Positions 1-4,226 of a DNA stretch of 5,877 bases are shown piece after piece. The notes under the pieces are model-generated. The model was not told where the DNA came from, ran no database searches, and saw nothing but the letters and a program-made list of their open reading frames with translations. The position numbers and the translations under genes are program-made. The DNA comes from Abditibacteriales bacterium (lineage in GTDB: Bacteria; Armatimonadota; Abditibacteriia; Abditibacteriales; JANWYM01), in assembly GCA_025055355.1 (NCBI GenBank), contig JANWYM010000280.1:1-5877 (forward strand), read 5' to 3'. Positions within the stretch are counted from its first letter, which is position 1. The number at the start of each line of letters is the position of its first letter.

Positions 1-579
1 TCCATGCCATCGCCAGGGTGAGTCGGAGAACTGGAGCGCATGTCCTTCAAAGAGCATCACGGCGACGTAGATGCCTCTATCGCGCGCTGCCGTCACCCGC
101 GCGCGCAACTGGTCGAAGTAGGCGGGATTGAACTGGTTCAGGTCAAACTTGGGTCTGCCGTCCAGAGCCGTTCCCGGTCCGGTGCGTGCCCATGGCGCAG
201 GGCTGGTGTAAAAAGCCTCACCGTCGCGTGTGTATCTGAACCTCGCCAACTCGTTCCACCGCCACAGCCGCACGAAGTTCGCATTGTCGCGCTCCACGAT
301 ATCCAGAAACTGCGTGAAGTTCAGTGCGCGTGGGTCGAGCGTGCCATCGTCGCGCAAACTGTCCCGGTATTGGAATCCGGTGAGGTAGACCACCTTGCCG
401 CCGGCGTCGGCAAAGTAGCGCGGGTTGGTCGGATGGACGCGGAGCGGTCCCCTTGCCGGACGGTGCTGAAGTCCGTCTGGAACGGCGCGGCGCCCGCTCC
501 CTGCCACTACGGTGGCAGAAGCAAAAGGCATGTCCGCTAATGCCGCCGCCGACTGTATGATAAACGTTCGCCGCTTCAT
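1..579 (-). CDS. Exported glycoside-hydrolase-like TIM-barrel protein, N-terminal part (runs off left edge)
   Basis: An open frame of 193 codons runs from an ATG at 577-579 to the window edge without a stop; the C-terminus is missing. The start is supported by a purine-rich AAAAAGGAAAG a few bases upstream. The N-terminus (MKRRTFIIQSAAALA) has a twin arginine followed by a weakly hydrophobic stretch ending near residue 30, so Tat-type export is likely. Residues 44-70 (GPLRVHPTNPRYF, then GGKVVYLTG) look like the opening strand of the cellulase-like barrel seen in DUF4038/DUF6298-type and GH5-like proteins. FVRLWRWNEL (102-111) and RDRGIYVAVMLFEG (167-179) look like successive barrel strands. 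The catalytic acids would lie beyond the edge, so neither family nor substrate can be fixed. The family call comes from memory of motif style. A neighbouring GH20-type hydrolase on the same strand fits a polysaccharide-degrading role. Confidence 0.68.
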   Translation of the reverse strand, partial: MKRRTFIIQSAAALADMPFASATVVAGSGRRAVPDGLQHRPARGPLRVHPTNPRYFADAGGKVVYLTGFQYRDSLRDDGTLDPRALNFTQFLDIVERDNANFVRLWRWNELARFRYTRDGEAFYTSPAPWARTGPGTALDGRPKFDLNQFNPAYFDQLRARVTAARDRGIYVAVMLFEGHALQFSDSPWRWHG

Positions 580-603
580 CCGTTTCTTTCCTTTTTGCCG
601 CGC

Positions 604-627
604 GGTCCGTTGCCCTCGACCTTGAAC
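604..627. repeat. 24-bp direct repeat flanking the REP array, copy A
   Basis: These 24 bases (begins GGTCCGTTGCC, ends CGACCTTGAAC) recur exactly at 787-810. The pair brackets the five-copy REP array, and each copy is followed by a REP. This points to duplication of a unit made of a REP plus non-REP flank. Confidence 0.85.
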
Positions 628-633
628 TTGAAC

Positions 634-780
634 GGGCTGGCAGGGACGCCCGCCCCTACCATCGGGCTGGCAGGGATGCCCGTCCCTACCTTCGGGCTGG
701 CAGGGACGCCCGCCCCTACCATCGGGCTGGCAGGGATGCCCGCCCCTACCATCGGGCTGGCAGGGACGCCCGCCCCTACG
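634..780 (-). repeat. REP array 1: five tandem direct copies, 30-nt period
   Basis: Copies lie at 634-659, 664-689, 694-719, 724-749 and 754-779. Read on the minus strand each is GTAG, GGGCGGGC, a six-base loop, GCCAGCCC, and units are joined by four bases (ATC or TTC plus the C or G after the unit). The arms pair with one G/A mismatch. Copies alternate between GGGAC and GGGAT in the loop (+ strand), and copy 2 has an arm change that leaves a G-T wobble. The 5' GTAG plus imperfect hairpin is the accepted signature of repetitive extragenic palindromes mobilised by RAYT proteins, and a RAYT gene lies 1.7 kb away. Confidence 0.88.
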
Positions 781-786
781 TCCCAA

Positions 787-810
787 GGTCCGTTGCCCTC
801 GACCTTGAAC
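787..810. repeat. 24-bp direct repeat, copy B
   Basis: Exact second copy of the 604-627 segment, between the five-copy array and the degenerate REP at 811-836. Confidence 0.85.
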
Positions 811-836
811 GGCCTGGCAAGGGCGCCCGCCCCTAC
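811..836 (-). repeat. Degenerate REP copy overlapping the GH20-type gene stop
   Basis: On the + strand it reads GGCCTGGC, AAGGGC, GCCCGCCC, CTAC: one arm mismatch and two loop changes from the consensus. Its GTAG (minus strand, 833-836) supplies the TAG stop at 833-835 of the GH20-type gene. Confidence 0.85.
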
Positions 837-1873
837 ATCCCAAAGCACGCCCGCAGCGCTTGCGCTGCTTGTTTCGCGCTCTCCGATGCCTCCCCCTCGC
901 CTAACAGCGCGCGGGCGAAGTCGGCGCCGTTCACCCACGTCGTGCAGAGGTGCCCCAGCATCTTCTCCGTCGCGTGACGCTCGGCGAAGTCGCGCAAAGC
1001 CACCGCCGCTTTCGCGTCCTTCCAGCTGGACGGCAGCACGCGGAAGCCTTTCTGCTGGAAGTAAGGCACTGACGGATACTCGTCGCGCAGACCGTAGTGC
1101 CAGTCGCATATCACGATGTCTTTGGGAATCAGGTCAATCGCGGGCGCGGTGCCGTTCTCGCTGGCTTCCCACTTGCCATATTTCATCACCGCAGCGTCCA
1201 GCAGGCGGTCGCCCCACATCAACATCGTCAGTTTCTTCTTTTTGACGAGGTGCTGATGGTAGTCGTTGACGGCTTTGGCGAAGAGTTCGGCGGGGTTCTT
1301 GCCCTTGCAGCGCGAACACTGCTCGCTGGCGATGAGGAACACTTCGTCCATCCCGACGTGCAGGGCGTCGGCTTGGAAGGCGTCAATGAGTTCGTCCATC
1401 AAAGCAAAGACGATTGTGTTGACCTTCGGATGAAGCGGACACCAACTGCGGCAGTAAATGCCGGGGTTGTCTTGGGGAATCTGCGGGGTCTCGTCCAGTT
1501 CGGGATACTTCGTCAGCAAGGGGAAGGTGGTCTTCGCCCACGACTGATGCCCCAAACATTGGAACTGCGGGATGAGCCGAATGTTGTGTTGCCGGCAGAG
1601 TGCCGCTAACTCGCGCGCGTGGGCTTTCGTGAGGGCTGGCTCCATCCGCAGTTCGGGGTGCGACTGGCACTCAAATCTGTAGTTCACTTCCAAAACAATG
1701 ACATTCACGCCCAACGGCACAAGCGCTTCTGTGATAGCGCGCTTCAGCAGCGGCAAGCCGTCAGGGTTGGGCGCCATGATGTGCACACCGCGCCAGCGTT
1801 GCAGGGGCGTCGCCTTCATCGGGATGGCACTTTGCACAAACATCATCAACGGTAACACACTGGAAGCTAACAT
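833..1873 (-). CDS. Exported GH20-type glycoside hydrolase (beta-N-acetylhexosaminidase-like)
   Basis: 346 residues. GH20 enzymes remove terminal beta-linked GlcNAc or GalNAc using an Asp-Glu pair, the Glu being the acid/base and the Asp orienting the substrate acetamido group. Visible evidence: a hydrophobic N-terminus (MLASSVLPLMMFVQSAIP) suggesting a signal peptide; RWRGVHIMAP (26-35) as first barrel strand; LVPLGVNVIVLEVNY (51-65) as a second; IRLIPQFQCLGHQ (98-110) as a third; and HVGMDEVF (172-179), which matches the GH20 HxGxDE motif with D176-E177. WGD (220-222) and a CDWHYG segment (256-261) may help shape the pocket. The accessory N-terminal alpha/beta domain of most GH20 enzymes is missing. 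The ATG at 1871-1873 was chosen over an upstream TTG because AAAGGAG lies eight bases before it. The stop TAG belongs to a REP. The DUF433 gene ends 14 bases upstream, so co-translation is likely. Substrate is inferred only. Confidence 0.83.
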   Translation of the reverse strand: MLASSVLPLMMFVQSAIPMKATPLQRWRGVHIMAPNPDGLPLLKRAITEALVPLGVNVIVLEVNYRFECQSHPELRMEPALTKAHARELAALCRQHNIRLIPQFQCLGHQSWAKTTFPLLTKYPELDETPQIPQDNPGIYCRSWCPLHPKVNTIVFALMDELIDAFQADALHVGMDEVFLIASEQCSRCKGKNPAELFAKAVNDYHQHLVKKKKLTMLMWGDRLLDAAVMKYGKWEASENGTAPAIDLIPKDIVICDWHYGLRDEYPSVPYFQQKGFRVLPSSWKDAKAAVALRDFAERHATEKMLGHLCTTWVNGADFARALLGEGEASESAKQAAQALRACFGM

Positions 1874-1881
1874 GATACCTA

Positions 1882-1888
1882 CTCCTTT
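1882..1888 (-). promoter_or_regulatory. Ribosome binding site of the GH20-type gene
   Basis: AAAGGAG with an eight-base spacer to the ATG at 1871-1873. It settles the start and excludes the in-frame TTG at 1889-1891. Its first A is the last base of the DUF433 gene's TGA stop, so ribosomes finishing that gene end on this site. Confidence 0.8.
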
Positions 1889-2322
1889 CAAATGAGGTGG
1901 TAGTGAATCGCCGCTTCAATCTCCTCCAGCGTCAAGAAGGGATAGTCCTGCCGGATGGCGTTGAGCCCTTGACCTGCCCGAAAGGCGCTGGCGATGGCAT
2001 ATACCAGCATCCGTGTCCCCGCGATAACAGGGGTCCCACCCTGAATGTCAGGAGCACGGACAATGCGCGGATGATCCGTCAACTCCCAGCCGAGCAGCCG
2101 ACACACCAGCCGCCGCGCTAAATCGGTGGGGACGCGCCGGGGGGCATTCCCAGCGACGGCAACGTCCTCGCTCCGCCGCCAGCGCACCCACCCTGCCTCC
2201 TTTAATGCCCGCAGTGTCCTTTCAACATCTTCGGGACGTGCCCCGATGTCGAGGGCTAATCGGTTAATGAGGCGCCACCCGAAGCGCACCCCGGTTGGCA
2301 GCCACGCTGCGTTAGTGTTCAT
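1888..2322 (-). CDS. Winged-helix-like / DUF433 domain protein
   Basis: 144 residues. Residues 84-142 match the DUF433 pattern: HPRIVRAPDIQGGTPVIAGT (84-103), then a helix, then DYPFLTLEEIEAAIHY (126-141). DUF433 proteins are usually small stand-alone proteins of about 75 residues, many being antitoxin-like partners of PIN-like DUF5615 toxins. Here an extra 80 residues precede the domain; LALDIGARPEDVERTLRALK (22-41) followed by EAGWVRWRR (42-50) looks like a winged helix with its wing, so DNA binding is inferred. No toxin-like gene lies next to it. The start ATG has GGGAGGGGGG a few bases upstream. The TGA stop abuts the ribosome binding site of the GH20-type gene, so the two form a coupled pair. 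A regulatory role over that gene is possible but unproven. Confidence 0.8.
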   Translation of the reverse strand: MNTNAAWLPTGVRFGWRLINRLALDIGARPEDVERTLRALKEAGWVRWRRSEDVAVAGNAPRRVPTDLARRLVCRLLGWELTDHPRIVRAPDIQGGTPVIAGTRMLVYAIASAFRAGQGLNAIRQDYPFLTLEEIEAAIHYHLI

Positions 2323-2406
2323 CAGTCACCCCCCCTCCCTACCACATACCAAATCGCCTGCGCGACCAGTCGCTCGGTAGCCAGACCGCGTTGTTTCAAA
2401 ACGCTT

Positions 2407-2432
2407 GGGCTGGCAGAGATGCCCGCCCCTAC
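2407..2432 (-). repeat. REP copy in first 89-bp unit
   Basis: Consensus GTAG element with two loop changes (AGAGAT instead of AGGGAC, + strand). The arms are intact. Confidence 0.85.
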
Positions 2433-2504
2433 CTCGCTGATGCATACCGAATCGCCTGCGCGACCAGTCGCTCGGTAGCCAGACCGCGTTGTTTCAAAAC
2501 GCTT

Positions 2505-2530
2505 GGGCTGGCAGGGACGCCCGCCCCTAC
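2505..2530 (-). repeat. REP copy overlapping the RAYT gene stop
   Basis: Perfect consensus element. The TAG of its GTAG, at 2527-2529, is the stop codon of the RAYT gene. Confidence 0.88.
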
Positions 2531-3147
2531 CACTCATCGGGTGTTCCCGCATAGGGATATTCGCCGAGCCTCTCGCAAATACCAGAGCGTATGGGGTCAG
2601 TCAGAATATACTGCGTGATGCCTTGCATCGCGTTTGGGTGTCTCAGGATGTGGTCGTAGTAGTCACGCTGCCATAGTTTTCCATGTAGCCCGCGCTTCCA
2701 TGCCTGATGAGTGGTGTAACTCTTGAACCTCCCCACTGCCGCTGCCAAAGCGTGCGGGATGGGTTTGCCATCAATCACCACTTCTGAGCGCGGCTCTGCC
2801 GCTGCGCCAAGTAGTTGTAGCAAGTAGTGGAGATGATCAGGCATCAGACAATACGCGTAGAGCGCATAATCACCTCGATTGCGATAGAACATCAGCGAGT
2901 TGATCACCTCTTGGGCGAAGTTGGCATCAGCGAACGGTAGGTGATGATGCCGCGCACAGAGGGTCACGAAATAGACTCGTTCTTCTCCCGCATAAAACTC
3001 GCGGGGCAAGTGGTGTAGTTTGCGACGGGTCGTAGGGGCGGGCGTCCCTGCCAGCCCGATTTGTGACCGTTCCCCCGTTATGCGGCTTGCGTCCCATTGG
3101 GACAACAATTTAATCAGTTCTGGTGATTCCTCAACATAGCGCGACAT
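2527..3147 (-). CDS. REP-associated tyrosine transposase (RAYT, Y1/IS200-like HUH family)
   Basis: 206 residues from the chosen start. RAYTs are single-strand-specific HUH nucleases related to IS200/IS605 TnpA that bind GTAG-tagged REP hairpins. Visible evidence: FVTLCARHHHLPF (60-72) as the first strand of the Y1 fold; YCLMPDHLHYLLQ (99-111), the metal-binding HxH motif with H105 and H107; and WQRDYYDHIL (159-168), matching the WQRxxYDH catalytic-tyrosine helix, with Y164 the likely nucleophile. ILTDPIRSGICERLGEYPYA (181-200) is the usual family C-terminus. The ATG at 3145-3147 was preferred to the one at 3160-3162 because GGAG lies nine bases upstream. Residues 30-39 (IGLAGTPAPT) are encoded by an inverted REP, which separates an unusual N-terminal extension from the transposase domain. 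The stop comes from another REP, and arrays flank both sides. Confidence 0.9.
   Translation of the reverse strand: MSRYVEESPELIKLLSQWDASRITGERSQIGLAGTPAPTTRRKLHHLPREFYAGEERVYFVTLCARHHHLPFADANFAQEVINSLMFYRNRGDYALYAYCLMPDHLHYLLQLLGAAAEPRSEVVIDGKPIPHALAAAVGRFKSYTTHQAWKRGLHGKLWQRDYYDHILRHPNAMQGITQYILTDPIRSGICERLGEYPYAGTPDEW
3032..3057 (+). repeat. Inverted REP inside the RAYT coding sequence
   Basis: Perfect 26-base consensus with GTAG on the + strand, the only copy in this orientation. Read with the gene it adds an in-frame GLAGTPAPT peptide and no stop. In the opposite orientation one of the three frames would have hit the TAG. Confidence 0.9.
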
Positions 3148-3156
3148 TCGATACCA

Positions 3157-3160
3157 CTCC
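3157..3160 (-). promoter_or_regulatory. Ribosome binding site of the RAYT gene
   Basis: GGAG nine bases before the ATG at 3145-3147. The other in-frame ATG at 3160-3162 has no purine-rich site at a suitable distance. Confidence 0.5.
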
Positions 3161-3195
3161 ATTTGTGGAACACACCGCCCCTGCTATTCCCCATC

Positions 3196-3311
3196 GGGCT
3201 GGCAGGGACGCCCGCCCCTACCATCGGGCTGGCAGGGACGCCCGCCCCTACCTTCGGGTTGGCAGGGATGCCCGCCCCTACCTTCGGGCTGGCAGGGACG
3301 CCCGCCCCTAC
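3196..3311 (-). repeat. REP array 2: four tandem direct copies, 30-nt period
   Basis: Copies at 3196-3221, 3226-3251, 3256-3281 and 3286-3311, with four-base joins. The third has GGGTTGGC in one arm (a G-T wobble) and a loop T. The array fills the 160 bases between the ThuA-like gene and the RAYT gene, and its promoter-side copy overlaps the ThuA-like gene's stop codon. Confidence 0.88.
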
Positions 3312-4048
3312 TTCGCTGATGCATACCGAATTGCCTGCGCGACCAGTCGTCGGTAGTGGGGATTTTCGTAGGCGGTGTGGTCGTGTCCCAACTGAATATA
3401 AACCACCCGCGACTTGCCGTAGGTATGACACCAGCCAATCGTTTTGCCGCTGGTCGGTTCATCGGTGGTCAACAAAGGTTTCACATTCGGGCTAACATCG
3501 AAGTTGCCGTAGGTCTCATCCACGATCTCAAAGTCCTTCATCCCCTTGGTGACGGGATGGTTGGGGTCGGCGATTTTGACGGTGAACCTGACGCCATGTT
3601 TGAAAGTAGACGCCGGTTTCTCGACGCCGCCTTCCACGCTCTTTTGCAGGCGGAACTTGCCGCCAATGATTCGGGCGTATTCGTCCCACGCCGGGTAGCC
3701 CGCGAGGGCGTGGTGCAGCGCGACCACGCCTTTACCCTGCTTGAGCAGGCTCACAAAGTTCGCCTTCGCCTCGTCGGTGATGTTCCCCCACATATCGTAA
3801 AGCACGAGGACATCATACTGCTTGGCAGCGTCGGGTTTGAACAGGTCGTGCGCCTTCGGGTGTTCCACTTCCCGAAATGTAATATCCTCGATGCTCTTGA
3901 ACAAAGCCAAGAACGGCTCTCGCTCAAACCCGTGACCACCCGTGACGACCAACACGCGGATCTTCCCGTTTTCAGCCATGGTGTTTTCTCCCTCTCCTAA
4001 ATTGATTGTCAAAAGCAGCATTGTAATGGTCAATACGATGGTTCGCAT
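3308..4048 (-). CDS. ThuA-like domain protein, probably exported
   Basis: 246 residues. ThuA (trehalose utilisation) domains have a class I glutamine-amidotransferase-like fold. Their chemistry is poorly defined, but they often sit beside Gfo/Idh/MocA oxidoreductases in sugar-processing clusters, as here. Visible evidence: KIRVLVVTGGHGFE (29-42), the first strand and turn; YDVLVLYDMWG (78-88); GKGVVALHHALAGYPAWDEY (105-124), the typical His-His segment; HPVTKGMKDFEIVDETYGN (164-182); and WCHTYGKSRVVYIQLGHDH (206-224). The chosen ATG at 4046-4048 follows GGGAGG with six-base spacing and gives a hydrophobic signal-like start (MRTIVLTITMLLLTINLG). A second ATG at 3977-3979, also behind a purine-rich GGAGAGGGAG, would give a 223-residue cytoplasmic form. 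An upstream in-frame ATG at 4154-4156 lies in a palindromic repeat and is rejected. The stop TAG is part of a REP. Confidence 0.88.
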   Translation of the reverse strand: MRTIVLTITMLLLTINLGEGENTMAENGKIRVLVVTGGHGFEREPFLALFKSIEDITFREVEHPKAHDLFKPDAAKQYDVLVLYDMWGNITDEAKANFVSLLKQGKGVVALHHALAGYPAWDEYARIIGGKFRLQKSVEGGVEKPASTFKHGVRFTVKIADPNHPVTKGMKDFEIVDETYGNFDVSPNVKPLLTTDEPTSGKTIGWCHTYGKSRVVYIQLGHDHTAYENPHYRRLVAQAIRYASAK

Positions 4049-4054
4049 GGCTTT

Positions 4055-4060
4055 CCTCCC
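4055..4060 (-). promoter_or_regulatory. Ribosome binding site of the ThuA-like gene
   Basis: GGGAGG six bases before the ATG at 4046-4048. It favours the form with a signal peptide over the repeat-borne ATG further upstream. Confidence 0.65.
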
Positions 4061-4070
4061 TTGAAAATAC

Positions 4071-4155
4071 CCGTCATTCGGAGCGCAGCGAAGCCGTCCC
4101 CACCGCCGCAGTCGTCTCCTCCGCAGGAGATTGCTTCGCTCCGCTCGCAATGACA
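4071..4155. repeat. Long imperfect palindrome (CATTGCGAGCGGAGCGAAGC type)
   Basis: The left arm (about 4072-4101, with GAGCGCAGCGAAGC) and the right arm (about 4126-4155, with GCTTCGCTCCGCTCGCAATG) are inverted repeats matching at about 24 of 30 positions, with a 24-base centre. From general knowledge, elements with this arm sequence are scattered in many unrelated bacterial genomes and are often mis-translated as peptides such as CERSEAIS. It lies in the 5' region of the ThuA-like gene, so it may also form a hairpin in the transcript. Confidence 0.8.
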
Positions 4156-4200
4156 TTTTCCTGCGGCGTGGTGCCCCAGTTGAGACATGAGGCAGAACAT

Positions 4201-4226
4201 GGGCTGGCAGGGACGCCCGCCCCTAC
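4201..4226 (-). repeat. REP copy overlapping the oxidoreductase stop
   Basis: Perfect consensus single copy. The TAG of its GTAG, at 4223-4225, is the stop codon of the Gfo/Idh/MocA gene. Confidence 0.88.

Larger units (their letters stand above)
580..832. other. Intergenic region filled by REP array
   Basis: The 253 bases between the GH20-type gene and the left-edge hydrolase hold six REP copies and a duplicated 24-base segment. I see no RNA gene, no independent coding region and no convincing promoter. Long open frames exist here only because the 30-nt repeat period keeps five of the six reading frames free of stops. Confidence 0.7.
2345..2531 (-). repeat. Two tandem 89-bp units, each containing a REP
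   Basis: Bases 2345-2433 and 2443-2531 are the same 89-bp unit with three substitutions, separated by nine bases (offset 98). On the minus strand each begins with a REP (copies 2407-2432 and 2505-2530) followed by about 63 bases of non-REP sequence. The second unit plus the spacer also matches the 3' end of the ThuA-like gene. The stretch between the two REPs can encode the tail ERLVAQAIRYASAR before the TAG of the next REP, compared with RRLVAQAIRYASAK in the ThuA-like protein. It is therefore a copied gene end, not an independent gene. Confidence 0.85.

Noticed and set aside
40..540. + strand open frame of 166 codons
   Set aside because: It is antisense to the edge-spanning hydrolase, whose frame has coherent motifs and an export signal.
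634..780. Tandem repeats resembling a CRISPR array
   Set aside because: The joints between copies are only four bases and nearly constant, so there are no spacers. The unit is a GTAG-REP and no cas gene is present.
634..836. REP array as a rho-independent terminator
   Set aside because: The hairpins are GC-rich but no U-tract follows any copy. They could stabilise transcript ends, yet nothing in the sequence shows termination.
576..1109. Open frame encoding VGAGVPASPM-type decapeptide repeats (minus strand), and the matching + strand GLAGTPAPT frame at 595-1245
   Set aside because: Both exist because the REP array has no stop in these frames, and they then run antisense or out of frame through the GH20-type gene. 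There is no ribosome binding site and the composition is repeat-driven.
1874..1891. TTG start for the GH20-type gene at 1889-1891
   Set aside because: It would overlap the DUF433 stop and place the AAAGGAG site inside the coding region. The ATG eight bases after that site is better and yields a cleaner signal peptide.
2322..2552. Minus-strand open frame of 76 codons between the RAYT and DUF433 genes
   Set aside because: It is made of the duplicated 89-bp unit and REPs; its residues repeat themselves, as expected for repeat DNA.
3114..3431. Minus-strand open frame of 105 codons across REP array 2
   Set aside because: Out-of-frame reading of the ThuA-like gene end followed by REP-encoded decapeptides.
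3356..4000. + strand open frame of 214 codons
   Set aside because: Antisense shadow of the ThuA-like gene, which carries clear family motifs.
4049..4156. N-terminal extension of the ThuA-like protein from the ATG at 4154-4156
   Set aside because: The extension is a translation of the palindromic repeat (arginine-rich, SLRAERSN-type) and has no ribosome binding site. The ATG at 4046-4048 has one.
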